Assembly (NCBI RefSeq): GCF_000612665.1
Contig: NZ_HG942038.1
Location: forward strand, 1 to 42,169
DNA: 42,169 bases
Source of the DNA: Neobacillus dielmonensis
GTDB taxonomy: Bacteria > Bacillota > Bacilli > Bacillales > Cytobacillaceae
Reading direction: 5' to 3'
The notes under the pieces were generated by a model. It had not been told where the DNA came from, ran no database searches, and was given only the letters and a program-made list of their open reading frames with translations. Below, piece after piece: positions 16,812 through 26,438 of the stretch (positions are counted from its first letter, which is position 1; each line of letters begins with the position of its first letter). The translations under genes were made by a program, and so were the position numbers.

Positions 16812-17355
16812 ATGGAAACAGGAAGGGATCGAATGGTTGAAGGCTTTTGTTATTGGTATTATTATTTTTATCTTTATTCGGACGTTTTTCTTTTCCAATT
16901 ATATAGTCGAGGGTGAGTCCATGATGCCTACCCTGGAGGATGGTAACAAACTAGTTGTGAATAAACTTGGCTATCAAGCTGGTGATTTAAGCCGCTTCGA
17001 TGTTATTGTGTTTCATGCTAATGAAAAAGAAGATTTTGTGAAAAGAATTATTGGACTTCCAGGGGATAAATTAGAATACCGTGACGATCAGCTATATGTT
17101 AATGGTCATAAAATTGCGGAACCTTTTTTGAATGTATATAAGAAAAAAACACCGGGTGTGAATATAACAGGAGATTTTAATTTGCAAGAAATAACTGGTG
17201 AAGATATTGTTCCGGAAGGTAAATTATTTGTATTAGGTGATAATCGTTTAGGCAGCTGGGACAGCCGTCATTTCGGCTTTATTTCGGTTAATCAGGTGGT
17301 AGGTAAGGTAGACCTCCGCTACTGGCCATTAAATGAGATGGATATCCATTTTTAA
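16801..17355 (+). CDS. sipV: Type I signal peptidase SipV
   Basis: This enzyme removes Sec and Tat signal peptides on the outer face of the membrane. The 184-residue protein has one N-terminal anchor (about 13-32), the nucleophile Ser40 in EGESMMPT and the general base Lys81 in DFVKRIIGLPGD. The last conserved box is LGDNRLGSWDSRHFG. The ATG at 16801 is preferred over an in-frame ATG at 16753 inside yhjE, because GGAGAGGA precedes it and the protein then begins like other Sip proteins. The name follows position beside yhjE; other sip paralogues are similar. Confidence 0.92.
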   Translation: MNNEWKQEGIEWLKAFVIGIIIFIFIRTFFFSNYIVEGESMMPTLEDGNKLVVNKLGYQAGDLSRFDVIVFHANEKEDFVKRIIGLPGDKLEYRDDQLYVNGHKIAEPFLNVYKKKTPGVNITGDFNLQEITGEDIVPEGKLFVLGDNRLGSWDSRHFGFISVNQVVGKVDLRYWPLNEMDIHF

Positions 17356-17369
17356 TAGAAGGTATTGAT

Positions 17370-17397
17370 GCACGATATACAGGTCGTGTTTTTTTTT
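17370..17397 (+). terminator. Terminator after sipV
   Basis: CACGAT (17371-17376) pairs with GTCGTG (17383-17388), including one T-G pair, followed by nine T. Confidence 0.75.
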
Positions 17398-17470
17398 ATC
17401 TATAAAACGAAGATTTTCCAATTATGGCTTTAAACATCATTTGGCTTTCCAAACGTTTGTGCCTATTTTG

Positions 17471-17479
17471 TGATAAAAT
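17471..17479 (+). promoter_or_regulatory. Candidate extended -10 promoter of addBA
   Basis: TGATAAAAT (TG-n-TAAAAT) lies about 35 nt before addB. No good -35 is present at 17 bp, consistent with an extended -10 promoter. Tentative. Confidence 0.35.
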
Positions 17480-17512
17480 GGTTGTTACAGAGTTTTTTGT
17501 TAAGGGAGTGCG

Positions 17513-20500
17513 GTGTCCGATATGTCATTAAGAATTGTAGTGGGTAGGTCGGGAAGCGGTAAGTCTGCGTTGTTCCTCGATGAAATTCGCAGTAGGCTAA
17601 TCGAAAATCCGGAAGGTACCCCGATAATTTATATTGTTCCTGAACAGATGACATTTATGTCTGAATATAAACTGGCCACCGATCCCGAGATTGGCGGAAT
17701 GATTAGGGCGGAGGTCTTTAGTTTTTCCCGTCTTGCTTGGAGAATTCTTCAGGAGACAGGCGGAATTAGCAGGACTCATTTAAGTAGCGTAGGAATGAAT
17801 ATGTTAATCCGAAAAATTATCAATGAACAAAAAGACCAATTAAAGCTTTTTCAGCGGGCTGCTGATAAAACAGGCTTTATCCAGCAGGTAGAACAAATGA
17901 TTATCGAATTAAAGCGGTACTGTGTCAGCCCGGATGACCTTATGGAAGGTTTGGGACTCTTGGAGTCTGAAAATTCATTTGACACCAAGGCATTACACGA
18001 TAAATTAGCTGATTTAGAAATAATTTATCAACGATTTGAGGATGAAATGTTTGGGAAATACCTCGATTCGGAAGATTATTTTCAATTGTTATCAGAAAAA
18101 ATATCAGCATCTAAGTTTTTAGGGGAAGCGGAAGTTTATATTGATGGGTTCCATCGTTTTTCTCAGCAGGAATATCAGGTGATTCAAGAGTTAATGAAAC
18201 AGTGTAAACGTGTTTCCATTGCCCTGACATCGGAATCCTTAACACCACAAATCGCCCCTGATGAACTCGATTTGTTCCGTGCACCAAAAGAGACTTGTTA
18301 TACGATTTATCAAATTGCAGAAACAACAGGCGTTGAATTGGAACAGCCTGTTATTTTGAGTGAACGAAAAAAATGGATGGATGCTTCATTATGCCACTTA
18401 GAGGAGTATTTTGATTCACGACCGGTTGTGCCATTCCGTGGTGATCCAAATATTGAAATTTGCCAGGCGGTCAATCGGCGTGCGGAAATCGAAGGAATAG
18501 CCCGTGAAATTCGCGAGCTCGTAAGAACAAACGGTTATCGGTATCGCGATATCGCGTTGTTAGTGCGGAATGGAGCAGACTATCATGAAATTCTTGAACC
18601 GGTGTTTGTAGATTATCAAATTCCCTATTTTATTGACCAGAAGAGGACGATGCTCAATCATCCGTTAATTGAGCTCATTCGCTCGAGTCTTGAAGTCATA
18701 CAATCTTACTGGCGGTATGAGACGGTGTTTCGTGTGATTAAAACGGAATTAATTTATCCTCTTCATGAGAATCCGGATATCATGCGGGAAAAAATGGACA
18801 GGCTAGAAAACTATTGTTTGGCTTATGGCATTAACGGGAGTAAGTGGACAAGCAAAGACCGCTGGGTTTATCGCAGAATAAGAGGTTTGGAATTAGAAGT
18901 CAATGTCCAAACGGAGTCAGAAAAGAAGATGGAGCTAGAATTGAACGAGTTGAAACTAATGGTCACCGCTCCTTTGCTAAGGTTATCGAGACGGTTAAAA
19001 AAGGCTGACAATGGAAGAAAACTTTGCGAAGCAGTTTATTTGTTTTTAGAAGAATTAGATATCCCTGCTAAGTTGGAAAAGTGGAAGTTAGCAGCTGAGG
19101 CAGAGGGAAGCTTGGTTAAAGCAAGAGAACATGAACAGGTATGGAATGCGGTTATCGATTTGTTAGACCAATATGTGGAAATTTTAGGGGAGGAACCTGC
19201 TTCATTAGCATCATTTGCTTCCATTATAGACGCAGGCCTTGAGTCATTGCATTTTTCGCTGATACCTCCAGCACTTGATCAGGTTTTGATTGGAGATTTA
19301 GAAAAGTCACGTCTTGCATCCATTAAAGCCGTGTTTGTGGTAGGCGTTAATGAGGGGGTATTGCCTGCTAAAATGGCAGATGAAGGCATTCTTGCAGACG
19401 ACGATAGGGAAATATTGCAAGCGGCAGGAATACAGATTGCACCTGGCAGCAGAATAAGACTGCTTGATGAAAACTTCTTGGCATATCAAGCCTTTACTGC
19501 ACCAGGAGAAAAGCTATATATAAGTTATCCACTGGCAAATGATGAGGGAAAAGCATTAATGCCTTCTTCTTATATTAAAAGAATAAAAGATATGTTCCCC
19601 GGTGTTTCTGAAAAGTTGCTTGTATTGGATCCGGCAGAATTAACCGAAGCAGAACAGCTAAACTTTGTTACTAACTACACAGGGACTTTAGCGTATCTTA
19701 CTTCGCAACTGCAATGGAAGAAACGGAACTATCCAATCCCTGATTTGTGGTGGGATGTGTATAACTATTACATGAATAGCGGTGAAGCAAATTCGGCCCA
19801 AAAGGTATTTTCTAGCTTGTTTTATACCAATCAAACGGTGCAACTATCAAAATCGACTGCAGAGGCATTATATGGGGACACCATACAAGCTAGTGTTTCG
19901 AGAATGGAACTGTTCCATGCCTGTGCCTTTTCTCATTTTGCTCAGCACGGACTAAAGCTTAGGGAACGCCAGGTATTTCGTTTAGAAGCCCCAGACATAG
20001 GAGAATTGTTTCATGCAGCTTTGAAGCAAATATCGGAAACAGTGAATGAGCAAAAATTATCGTGGGCCATGTTGTCCAGACAACAATGTGAGGAGTTATC
20101 AAAAGCGGCGGTTAATACTTTAGCTCCAAAGCTCCAAAATGAAATTTTGCTCAGCTCAGAGCGGCATCACTACATTAAGCGTAAATTGGAGCAGATTATT
20201 ACCCGAGCTTCACTTGTTTTAAGCGAGCATGCAAGGTCGAGCGGTTTTTCCCCTATTGGGTTGGAATTATGGTTTGGCCCAAATGGAGACTTGCCGCCAT
20301 TGTCATTTTCTTTGAAAAACGGCAAGCGCATGGAACTGGCTGGAAGAATTGACAGAGTAGACATGGCCAAACAAGAGGACGATGGTGTTTTTTTAAGAGT
20401 GGTAGATTATAAATCAAGTGAAAAAGATGTTAATTTAACAGAAGTTTATTACGGCTTGGCACTGCAAATGCTGACCTATCTTGATATTGTCATCACTCAT

Positions 20501-21019
20501 TCTGACAAACTAGTTGAATTAAAAGCCAGCCCTGCAGGGGTTTTGTACTTTCATGTCCATAATCCGTTTATTCAGACATCTAAATCTTTGACTATTGAAG
20601 AAATCGAAACCGAAATGGTGAAAAAGTTCAAAATGAATGGTTTGGTTCTCGGGGATCCGAATGTGGTTCGGCTGATGGATCAAACACTAGAATCAGGGAA
20701 TTCCCAGATAATTGCAGCAGGAATTAAAAAGGACGGACAATTGACGAAAAACTCAAAGGTTGCTAGCTTAGATGAATTTAATCAGTTAAAGACCTACGTA
20801 CGAAACCTTTACCAACAAGCAGGAGAGAAAATAATGGGAGGGCAAATTGATATTGCTCCTTATAAGTTAAAGGATAAGATTCCTTGTACATTTTGCAGTT
20901 TTAAATCAGTTTGTCAGTATGACGAATCACTTGAAGCCAACCGATTCCGAATACTATCTCCCTATTCAAAAGATGATGTTTTGAGCCTAATTAGAAAGGA
21001 GGGGACTGAGAGTGAGTAA
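17513..21019 (+). CDS. addB: ATP-dependent nuclease subunit AddB
   Basis: AddB partners AddA in the helicase-nuclease that resects double-strand breaks and responds to Chi. At 1168 residues it matches the B. subtilis subunit. The N terminus has a Walker A motif GRSGSGKS at 11-18, and the central region is a degenerate helicase that reads Chi. The C-terminal nuclease domain carries RVVDYKSS. An iron-sulfur cluster is indicated by one Cys in LFHACAFSHF and three in PCTFCSFKSVCQ near the C terminus. The start is GTG at 17513 after AAGGGAG (4-nt spacing); an ATG at 17522 is the alternative. It overlaps addA by 8 nt. Confidence 0.96.
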   Translation: MSDMSLRIVVGRSGSGKSALFLDEIRSRLIENPEGTPIIYIVPEQMTFMSEYKLATDPEIGGMIRAEVFSFSRLAWRILQETGGISRTHLSSVGMNMLIRKIINEQKDQLKLFQRAADKTGFIQQVEQMIIELKRYCVSPDDLMEGLGLLESENSFDTKALHDKLADLEIIYQRFEDEMFGKYLDSEDYFQLLSEKISASKFLGEAEVYIDGFHRFSQQEYQVIQELMKQCKRVSIALTSESLTPQIAPDELDLFRAPKETCYTIYQIAETTGVELEQPVILSERKKWMDASLCHLEEYFDSRPVVPFRGDPNIEICQAVNRRAEIEGIAREIRELVRTNGYRYRDIALLVRNGADYHEILEPVFVDYQIPYFIDQKRTMLNHPLIELIRSSLEVIQSYWRYETVFRVIKTELIYPLHENPDIMREKMDRLENYCLAYGINGSKWTSKDRWVYRRIRGLELEVNVQTESEKKMELELNELKLMVTAPLLRLSRRLKKADNGRKLCEAVYLFLEELDIPAKLEKWKLAAEAEGSLVKAREHEQVWNAVIDLLDQYVEILGEEPASLASFASIIDAGLESLHFSLIPPALDQVLIGDLEKSRLASIKAVFVVGVNEGVLPAKMADEGILADDDREILQAAGIQIAPGSRIRLLDENFLAYQAFTAPGEKLYISYPLANDEGKALMPSSYIKRIKDMFPGVSEKLLVLDPAELTEAEQLNFVTNYTGTLAYLTSQLQWKKRNYPIPDLWWDVYNYYMNSGEANSAQKVFSSLFYTNQTVQLSKSTAEALYGDTIQASVSRMELFHACAFSHFAQHGLKLRERQVFRLEAPDIGELFHAALKQISETVNEQKLSWAMLSRQQCEELSKAAVNTLAPKLQNEILLSSERHHYIKRKLEQIITRASLVLSEHARSSGFSPIGLELWFGPNGDLPPLSFSLKNGKRMELAGRIDRVDMAKQEDDGVFLRVVDYKSSEKDVNLTEVYYGLALQMLTYLDIVITHSDKLVELKASPAGVLYFHVHNPFIQTSKSLTIEEIETEMVKKFKMNGLVLGDPNVVRLMDQTLESGNSQIIAAGIKKDGQLTKNSKVASLDEFNQLKTYVRNLYQQAGEKIMGGQIDIAPYKLKDKIPCTFCSFKSVCQYDESLEANRFRILSPYSKDDVLSLIRKEGTESE

Positions 21020-24000
21020 TTGGGTAGTACCTGAAAAACCGAAAGAGGCTACTTGGACAGATGACCAATGGAAGGCAATCATGGCAAACAATAAAGATAT
21101 TTTAGTTGCTGCTGCAGCGGGGTCTGGTAAGACAGCTGTATTGGTGGAAAGAATCATTCAAAAGGTCCTTTCTGAGCATGAACCGATCAATGTAGATGAA
21201 TTGTTAATTGTAACCTTCACCAATGCATCGGCAGCGGAGATGCGCCATCGAATTGGCGAAGCATTGGAAAAAGCCATTGATCAAAATCCAGCTTCCCGGC
21301 ATTTGAGAAAACAACTCAGTTTGTTAAATAAAGCATCAATCTCAACGCTTCATTCCTTTTGTATGGAAGTGATTCGGAAATATTATTACTTAATTGATAT
21401 AGATCCCAACTTTCGAATTGCTGACCAAACGGAAATACAACTGATTAGAGATGAAATAATGGATGAATTATTTGAAGAGGAATACGGGAAACCGGATAAT
21501 GAGGCCTTTTTTCAATTAGTTGATGCTTTTACTAACGACCGGAGTGACGCTGCACTACAGGAAATTATTCAAAATGTTTACGATTTTGCTCGTTCAAACC
21601 CTTTGCCTGAGCAATATTTGCAAACCATTGTTTCCATGTACGACGTTTCCGACGTTACTCGGCTGGATAAGCTTCCCTTTATTCAGGCTTTACGTCTAGA
21701 CATTGACCTTCAATTGCAATCAGCACAGGAAATGCTCAAACAAGCTTTAAAACTGACAAAACTTCCTAATGGACCAGCACCACGAGCAGAGAATTATGCA
21801 GATGATCTTAATGTACTTCAAACACTCATAACGGCCAAACAAGATTCTTGGGAAAGTCTGTATCAGGCCATGCAAACTTGGTCTTTCTCCAGAGCTAAAT
21901 CGGTTAAAGGAGATCAATTTGATAGAGAGCTGACAGAAAAAGCTCAAAAGCTACGTGATAAAGCTAAGAAGAAGATTCAAGATCTCAAAGATGAACTGTT
22001 TTCTCGTAAGCCTGAGAATTTTCTACACGATATGGAGGAAATGTACCCATTAGTTCAAACGTTGGCAGAGCTTGTTAAAAAGTTTTCTGTTCGCTTCCAA
22101 TTAGTGAAAAGAGAAAAAGGTATTGTGGATTATGCTGATTTAGAGCATTTTTGTCTGCAAATTTTAAAGGGTGAAGTGAATCAAAGCGGTATCATTTCTC
22201 CATCAGAAGCAGCATTATCCTATCGCCGGCACTTTAAAGAAGTTTTTGTAGACGAGTACCAAGATACCAATATGGTGCAAGAAACAATTTTAAAGCTTGT
22301 AGCCAAAGAAGAGGAGGAGACTGGAAATTTATTTATGGTTGGCGACGTTAAACAGTCCATATATCGTTTTCGTCTCGCAGAGCCTAATCTTTTTCTAGAT
22401 AAATATAATCGGTTCACTCCTGATGGACGCCTAACAGGGTTAAGAATTGACTTAGCCCGTAATTTTCGAAGCCGCAAAGAGGTACTGGATGCAACCAATT
22501 ATTTATTTAAACAAATAATGGGTGTAAAGGTCGGAGAAATTGAATATGATGAAGCGGCCGAATTAAGAAATGGTGCCCCGTATCCAGAAAATCAGTCTTT
22601 TCCTGTTGAGGTCATTTTGGTCGACCAAACTACGGGGGAGACCGATGAAGTTGATCAAGATATGGAATCGGATATAGAGAAGGTTCAAGCTGAATTTGAT
22701 CAAGCAGACCTAGAGCAATCCCAGCTAGAGGCGAGAATCATCGCGACTAAAATCAAAGAAATGATTGAAGCCGGTTTTCCAGTTTATAATACAAAAACGA
22801 AATCTACTCGTCCTATTATGTACCGTGATTTCGTTATTCTGCTAAGGTCGATGACATGGGCACCAGCTATTATGGAGGAATTTAAACAGCAAGGTGTTCC
22901 CATTTACGCTGAATTATCGACAGGATATTTTGAAGCAACAGAAGTAGCTGTTATGGTTTCGCTGCTACGGGTTATTGATAATCCGTTTCAAGACATTCCA
23001 TTAGCTTCGGTGCTGCGTTCGCCGATAGTTGGACTAAACGAAGAGGAAATGGCCCAAATAAGAATTTACCAGAAGCGAGGTTCGTTTTGGGAGGCGGTAA
23101 CCGCCTTTTGCATGGATAAAACTCTACAGGATAAGGAAGTATTTTATGAACGTGTTCGAAAATTCCATGACCAACTGAAAAAATGGCGGTCGATAGCCCG
23201 CCAAGGTGCACTTTCTGAACTGATTTGGCAGTTATTTCGTGATACCCAATATTATGACTTTGTTGGGGGACTGCCTGGAGGAAAACAGCGACAGGCTAAC
23301 TTAAGAGCATTATATGACCGGGCCCGTCAGTATGAACAAACTTCTTTCCGCGGGTTGTTTCGGTTTTTGCGTTTTATCGAGCGGATGATCGACAGAGGGG
23401 ATGACCTGGGTGCTGCAAAAGCACTCGGCGAGCAAGAAGATGTTGTAAGGATTATGACTATTCACAGCAGTAAAGGCCTTGAATTTCCAGTTGTTTTTAT
23501 GGCGGGAATGGCCCGTAACTTCAATATGACGGATATCAGGAAACCGTACATGCTTGATAAAGATTTTGGATTTGCCGCAAAATATGTAAATGTAGAAAAG
23601 CGGATTACTTATCCATCTTTGCCGCAAATAGCATTTAAACGAAAAAAGAAAATGGAAATGCTAGCAGAAGAAATGCGCGTGTTATATGTAGCAATGACAA
23701 GAGCAAAGGAAAAGCTTTATTTGACGGCCTCATTAAAGGATGCTGCTAAAAAAGTGGATGAATGGCTGGACACTGTTGACTATCCCGATTGGTTACTGCC
23801 TGATTACAAAAGAGCCTCTGCAACAAGTTATATTGATTGGATTGGTCCTGCCCTCATTCGCCATCGGGACTGCAAGGAATTAATCGCTTTAGAGAACGAA
23901 AGACAAATAACGCAGGAGATCTCTATGCATCCTTCTTCCTGGGAAATTAAGCTAATTAATGCTGAAGACATTAACAAGCAGGGAATTCTTAGTAAGGAGG

Positions 24001-24797
24001 AAGGGCAAGATTATTTGGAGCTTGTCCAGCAAGGCCAAAAGGTTCCTGTTACATCCATTTATGGGGAGGAAGTCACATCCAGGTTATCTTGGCACTATCC
24101 ATTCTTAGGTGCAGCCAGCCATCGTTCAAAGCAATCAGTCTCTGAATTGAAACGACAGCGTGAAGTGATGGATGATCAGAGTGGAACAGATATCATTCGG
24201 CAATTCCACAAACCAATTTTAAAACGACCAAAATTCATGCAGGAAAAATCATTGAGTCCTACTGAGCGGGGTACAGCTTTGCATATGGTGATGCAGCATG
24301 TAGATTTGTCAAAGCCCGTAACAGAGGAGTCAATTAGAACACAAGTGAATTGGATGGTTGTTAATGAACTGTTAACGCAGGAACAGGCTGAAATGATTGA
24401 TCTTTCATTAATTGTACAATTCTTTGAAACAGACCTTGGGCAAAGATTTTTCCGTGCAAAAGCTGTCCATAGGGAAGTACCATTTACGCTGTCTTTGCCT
24501 GCTCATGAGGTATATCCTGAATGGAACGACTTAACAGAACGTATTTTTATCCAGGGAATTATTGATTGCATTTTAGAGGATGAGACAGGCCTCATCCTTA
24601 TTGATTATAAGTCTGACGGTATTACCGACCGCTATAAAGGCGGGTTTGAACAGGCAAAAACAATTCTAGAAGATCGCTATAAGCTTCAAGTTAACCTATA
24701 TGCAAGAGCAATAGAACAGATATGGAAACGTCCATTAACAGACAAGTATTTATTTTTCTTTGATGGTGCCCATGTTTTGAAGATAGAGGATGAATAA
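21012..24797 (+). CDS. addA: ATP-dependent helicase/nuclease subunit AddA
   Basis: This UvrD-type 3'-to-5' helicase with a C-terminal nuclease domain is the motor of AddAB. At 1261 residues it is slightly longer than the B. subtilis protein. Walker A is AAAAGSGKT at 33-41, helicase motif II is VDEYQDTN, and the later motif VLYVAMTRAKEKLYL is intact. The nuclease core is IIDCILEDETGLILIDYKSDG near residue 1180. The start is GTG at 21012, with AAAGGAGG inside the addB end, giving an 8-nt overlap and likely translational coupling. In B. subtilis sbcD and sbcC follow; here a terminator comes directly. Confidence 0.97.
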   Translation: MSNWVVPEKPKEATWTDDQWKAIMANNKDILVAAAAGSGKTAVLVERIIQKVLSEHEPINVDELLIVTFTNASAAEMRHRIGEALEKAIDQNPASRHLRKQLSLLNKASISTLHSFCMEVIRKYYYLIDIDPNFRIADQTEIQLIRDEIMDELFEEEYGKPDNEAFFQLVDAFTNDRSDAALQEIIQNVYDFARSNPLPEQYLQTIVSMYDVSDVTRLDKLPFIQALRLDIDLQLQSAQEMLKQALKLTKLPNGPAPRAENYADDLNVLQTLITAKQDSWESLYQAMQTWSFSRAKSVKGDQFDRELTEKAQKLRDKAKKKIQDLKDELFSRKPENFLHDMEEMYPLVQTLAELVKKFSVRFQLVKREKGIVDYADLEHFCLQILKGEVNQSGIISPSEAALSYRRHFKEVFVDEYQDTNMVQETILKLVAKEEEETGNLFMVGDVKQSIYRFRLAEPNLFLDKYNRFTPDGRLTGLRIDLARNFRSRKEVLDATNYLFKQIMGVKVGEIEYDEAAELRNGAPYPENQSFPVEVILVDQTTGETDEVDQDMESDIEKVQAEFDQADLEQSQLEARIIATKIKEMIEAGFPVYNTKTKSTRPIMYRDFVILLRSMTWAPAIMEEFKQQGVPIYAELSTGYFEATEVAVMVSLLRVIDNPFQDIPLASVLRSPIVGLNEEEMAQIRIYQKRGSFWEAVTAFCMDKTLQDKEVFYERVRKFHDQLKKWRSIARQGALSELIWQLFRDTQYYDFVGGLPGGKQRQANLRALYDRARQYEQTSFRGLFRFLRFIERMIDRGDDLGAAKALGEQEDVVRIMTIHSSKGLEFPVVFMAGMARNFNMTDIRKPYMLDKDFGFAAKYVNVEKRITYPSLPQIAFKRKKKMEMLAEEMRVLYVAMTRAKEKLYLTASLKDAAKKVDEWLDTVDYPDWLLPDYKRASATSYIDWIGPALIRHRDCKELIALENERQITQEISMHPSSWEIKLINAEDINKQGILSKEEGQDYLELVQQGQKVPVTSIYGEEVTSRLSWHYPFLGAASHRSKQSVSELKRQREVMDDQSGTDIIRQFHKPILKRPKFMQEKSLSPTERGTALHMVMQHVDLSKPVTEESIRTQVNWMVVNELLTQEQAEMIDLSLIVQFFETDLGQRFFRAKAVHREVPFTLSLPAHEVYPEWNDLTERIFIQGIIDCILEDETGLILIDYKSDGITDRYKGGFEQAKTILEDRYKLQVNLYARAIEQIWKRPLTDKYLFFFDGAHVLKIEDE

Positions 24798-24802
24798 AAT
24801 AA

Positions 24803-24841
24803 AAAATGACATAAGCCCATCTAGGCCTATGTCATTTTCTT
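24803..24841. terminator. Bidirectional terminator between addA and gerPF
   Basis: AAAATGACATA (24803-24813) pairs with TATGTCATTTT, extended inward by GCC/GGC with one mismatch, around a six-base loop. T-runs exist on both strands, serving addA and the convergent gerP operon. Confidence 0.85.
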
Positions 24842-24872
24842 TTACGTGGTATCTATATCATAAAGCTGTCCC

Positions 24873-25091
24873 TTAATTATTACCAGCAATAGGCTGGTCA
24901 AGTAGTTTGGTATCTAAAGTGTTGGTTCCGCTTAACCCATTATTAGTAATAATAAACCCGCCAGTATTGAATCCCCCGGATCCTCCAAAGGTTTTGGAGC
25001 CAGACTTTGGTGAGATATATAATGTGTCGCCAAATTGAACGACTCCTCCCGAGACATTAACAATTTGTACTGGTCCGATAATAGCTGGCAT
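24873..25091 (-). CDS. gerPF: Spore germination protein GerPF
   Basis: This is the last gene of the six-gene gerP operon, whose products are made in the mother cell and let germinants pass the spore coat. The 72-residue protein belongs to the GerPA/GerPF family: it starts MPAIIGPVQI and contains the motif KTFGGSGGFNTG (about 33-44) and the C-terminal DxxLLDQP. I chose the ATG at 25091 because AAAAGG precedes it and the length matches B. subtilis GerPF; an ATG six codons upstream has no ribosome site. It lies 44 nt after gerPE. Confidence 0.93.
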   Translation of the reverse strand: MPAIIGPVQIVNVSGGVVQFGDTLYISPKSGSKTFGGSGGFNTGGFIITNNGLSGTNTLDTKLLDQPIAGNN

Positions 25092-25135
25092 TATCAACAT
25101 CCTTTTCATTTAATTAGACATAACTGGACAATTAT

Positions 25136-25543
25136 CTATCGCAACTTATTCAATTCTATGATGTCTTGTTCATGCCCATATGGTAACAGCTGACGTATAT
25201 GTTTAACCCTTGCCTCTGAATGGATATGCCCGCTATTACCAATATGCAATGAGGAAGACGAAGAAACCCCTTTGATATCAATATTACCTACTTTAATTAG
25301 TGGTGGAATATTGTGGCGGATGATGGCAACCGGTTCATATATCGGTTCAAAGGGAATAGGACTAGTAAACGCACGGTAACTTGAGAAGTTTACTTCTGAT
25401 CCAAAAAACAACTCTGCCTCTCGTTGCAGGGCAATTGCCCTTGAAAATTGGTTGATAATTCTAGAATCCCCAATTTGAAGGGTCGAGGCAAATGTCACTT
25501 GCTTAATGCGAATATTATCAACACAAGACGTTCTCTGCAGCAT
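25136..25543 (-). CDS. gerPE: Spore germination protein GerPE
   Basis: This 135-residue gerP product matches the usual GerPE length. It shows the repeating family pattern I-x-I-G-D/N-S, seen as ASTLQIGDSRIINQFSRA near the start and SSSSSLHIGNSGHIHSEARVKHIRQ towards the end. This pattern is related to the SSSVLQIG-type motif of GerPB and GerPD. It is a coat-associated structural or permeability protein with no catalytic residues evident. It begins 3 nt after the gerPD stop, so the two are read together. Confidence 0.93.
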   Translation of the reverse strand: MLQRTSCVDNIRIKQVTFASTLQIGDSRIINQFSRAIALQREAELFFGSEVNFSSYRAFTSPIPFEPIYEPVAIIRHNIPPLIKVGNIDIKGVSSSSSLHIGNSGHIHSEARVKHIRQLLPYGHEQDIIELNKLR

Positions 25544-25546
25544 CTA

Positions 25547-25729
25547 CTACTCCACACCTGATTGAAGCGGGACAAATGGTCCGATAATAAGTGATTCTGC
25601 TGGAGTATCAAATGCTGAAGCAAGCTGGATGGTCTCGGTGTCACCAACAAAAACCATTGAGGAACTTGCCACGCCAGTGATGATAATGTTTCCTACACAA
25701 AGTTCACGGTTATAAACTTCAAAAATCAT
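25547..25729 (-). CDS. gerPD: Spore germination protein GerPD
   Basis: A 60-residue protein with the GerPD pattern: an N-terminal NRELCVGNIIITGVASSS segment, the VFVGDTETIQLASAFDTP core and the conserved PAESLIIGPFVPL near the C terminus. Its ATG overlaps the gerPC stop by 4 nt (ATGA), typical translational coupling. Confidence 0.93.
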   Translation of the reverse strand: MIFEVYNRELCVGNIIITGVASSSMVFVGDTETIQLASAFDTPAESLIIGPFVPLQSGVE

Positions 25730-26343
25730 TCCGGTTTCATTCCTTTCACAGTCTCAGGCAGTTGATTTAAGAAAGCAACGACTCCATTTTGAATTTCTTG
25801 TTTAATGGCATCAATTATTTGTTCATCCACAGTTAAGGAGGTATCCGCCCTCCGATTTACAGCGTGGAAATTCTTTAAATGATAGTCCACTCTGGTTGGC
25901 AGCTGTTTGATAATATCCTGCTTTATAAAGGATAAATAGGACTCATTTGGATGAATGTTTAAATTCCTTTGGGCTGCTTCTACGATTTGAGGTAAATCAG
26001 TTTCTAAATATTGATAAATAGTTTCTTCAATTTTCATTGACCTTTTCATGTAGTCGGCGGGAGTGAATTGGGTGTTTAATGCTTGACTTTGTACCTCGAA
26101 TTCTTCAATGCCAGCCAAATCATTCGGGTTTAAACCAATATTTAATGTGCCTTCAAGGGTCTCAACTTTTAATTGGTCAAACTTATATTCAATTCGATCA
26201 ACATGAATTGTTTTCGTTTCACTCAATGATTTGATTTCTTCTCGCATTTTTTGAATAGTCGCTTCCAAGGAGGCAATTCTATTCTCTTGTGTTTGGATGT
26301 GCATCTGAAGCCACCCTAGGTACTGTGAAAAATCTTGATACAT
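25726..26343 (-). CDS. gerPC: Spore germination protein GerPC
   Basis: GerPC is the largest GerP protein. The product has 205 residues, equal to the B. subtilis protein. An N-terminal heptad-rich segment (about 12-45, IQTQENRIASLEATIQKM) predicts a coiled coil. A short beta segment HVDRIEYKFDQLKVETLEG and a C-terminal helical region follow. Two ATGs are adjacent (26346 and 26343); the second is preferred because GGGG then stands 7 nt away. The 95-nt gap before it is unusually long for this operon. Confidence 0.92.
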   Translation of the reverse strand: MYQDFSQYLGWLQMHIQTQENRIASLEATIQKMREEIKSLSETKTIHVDRIEYKFDQLKVETLEGTLNIGLNPNDLAGIEEFEVQSQALNTQFTPADYMKRSMKIEETIYQYLETDLPQIVEAAQRNLNIHPNESYLSFIKQDIIKQLPTRVDYHLKNFHAVNRRADTSLTVDEQIIDAIKQEIQNGVVAFLNQLPETVKGMKPE

Positions 26344-26438
26344 CATATCACCCCGCTATTTGACTTAAGCTGACCACAGTGAAACCAGCAGTAGTCGAAT
26401 TAGTAGCATCATTTGTTAAATAGTATAGGAACTGTGGA

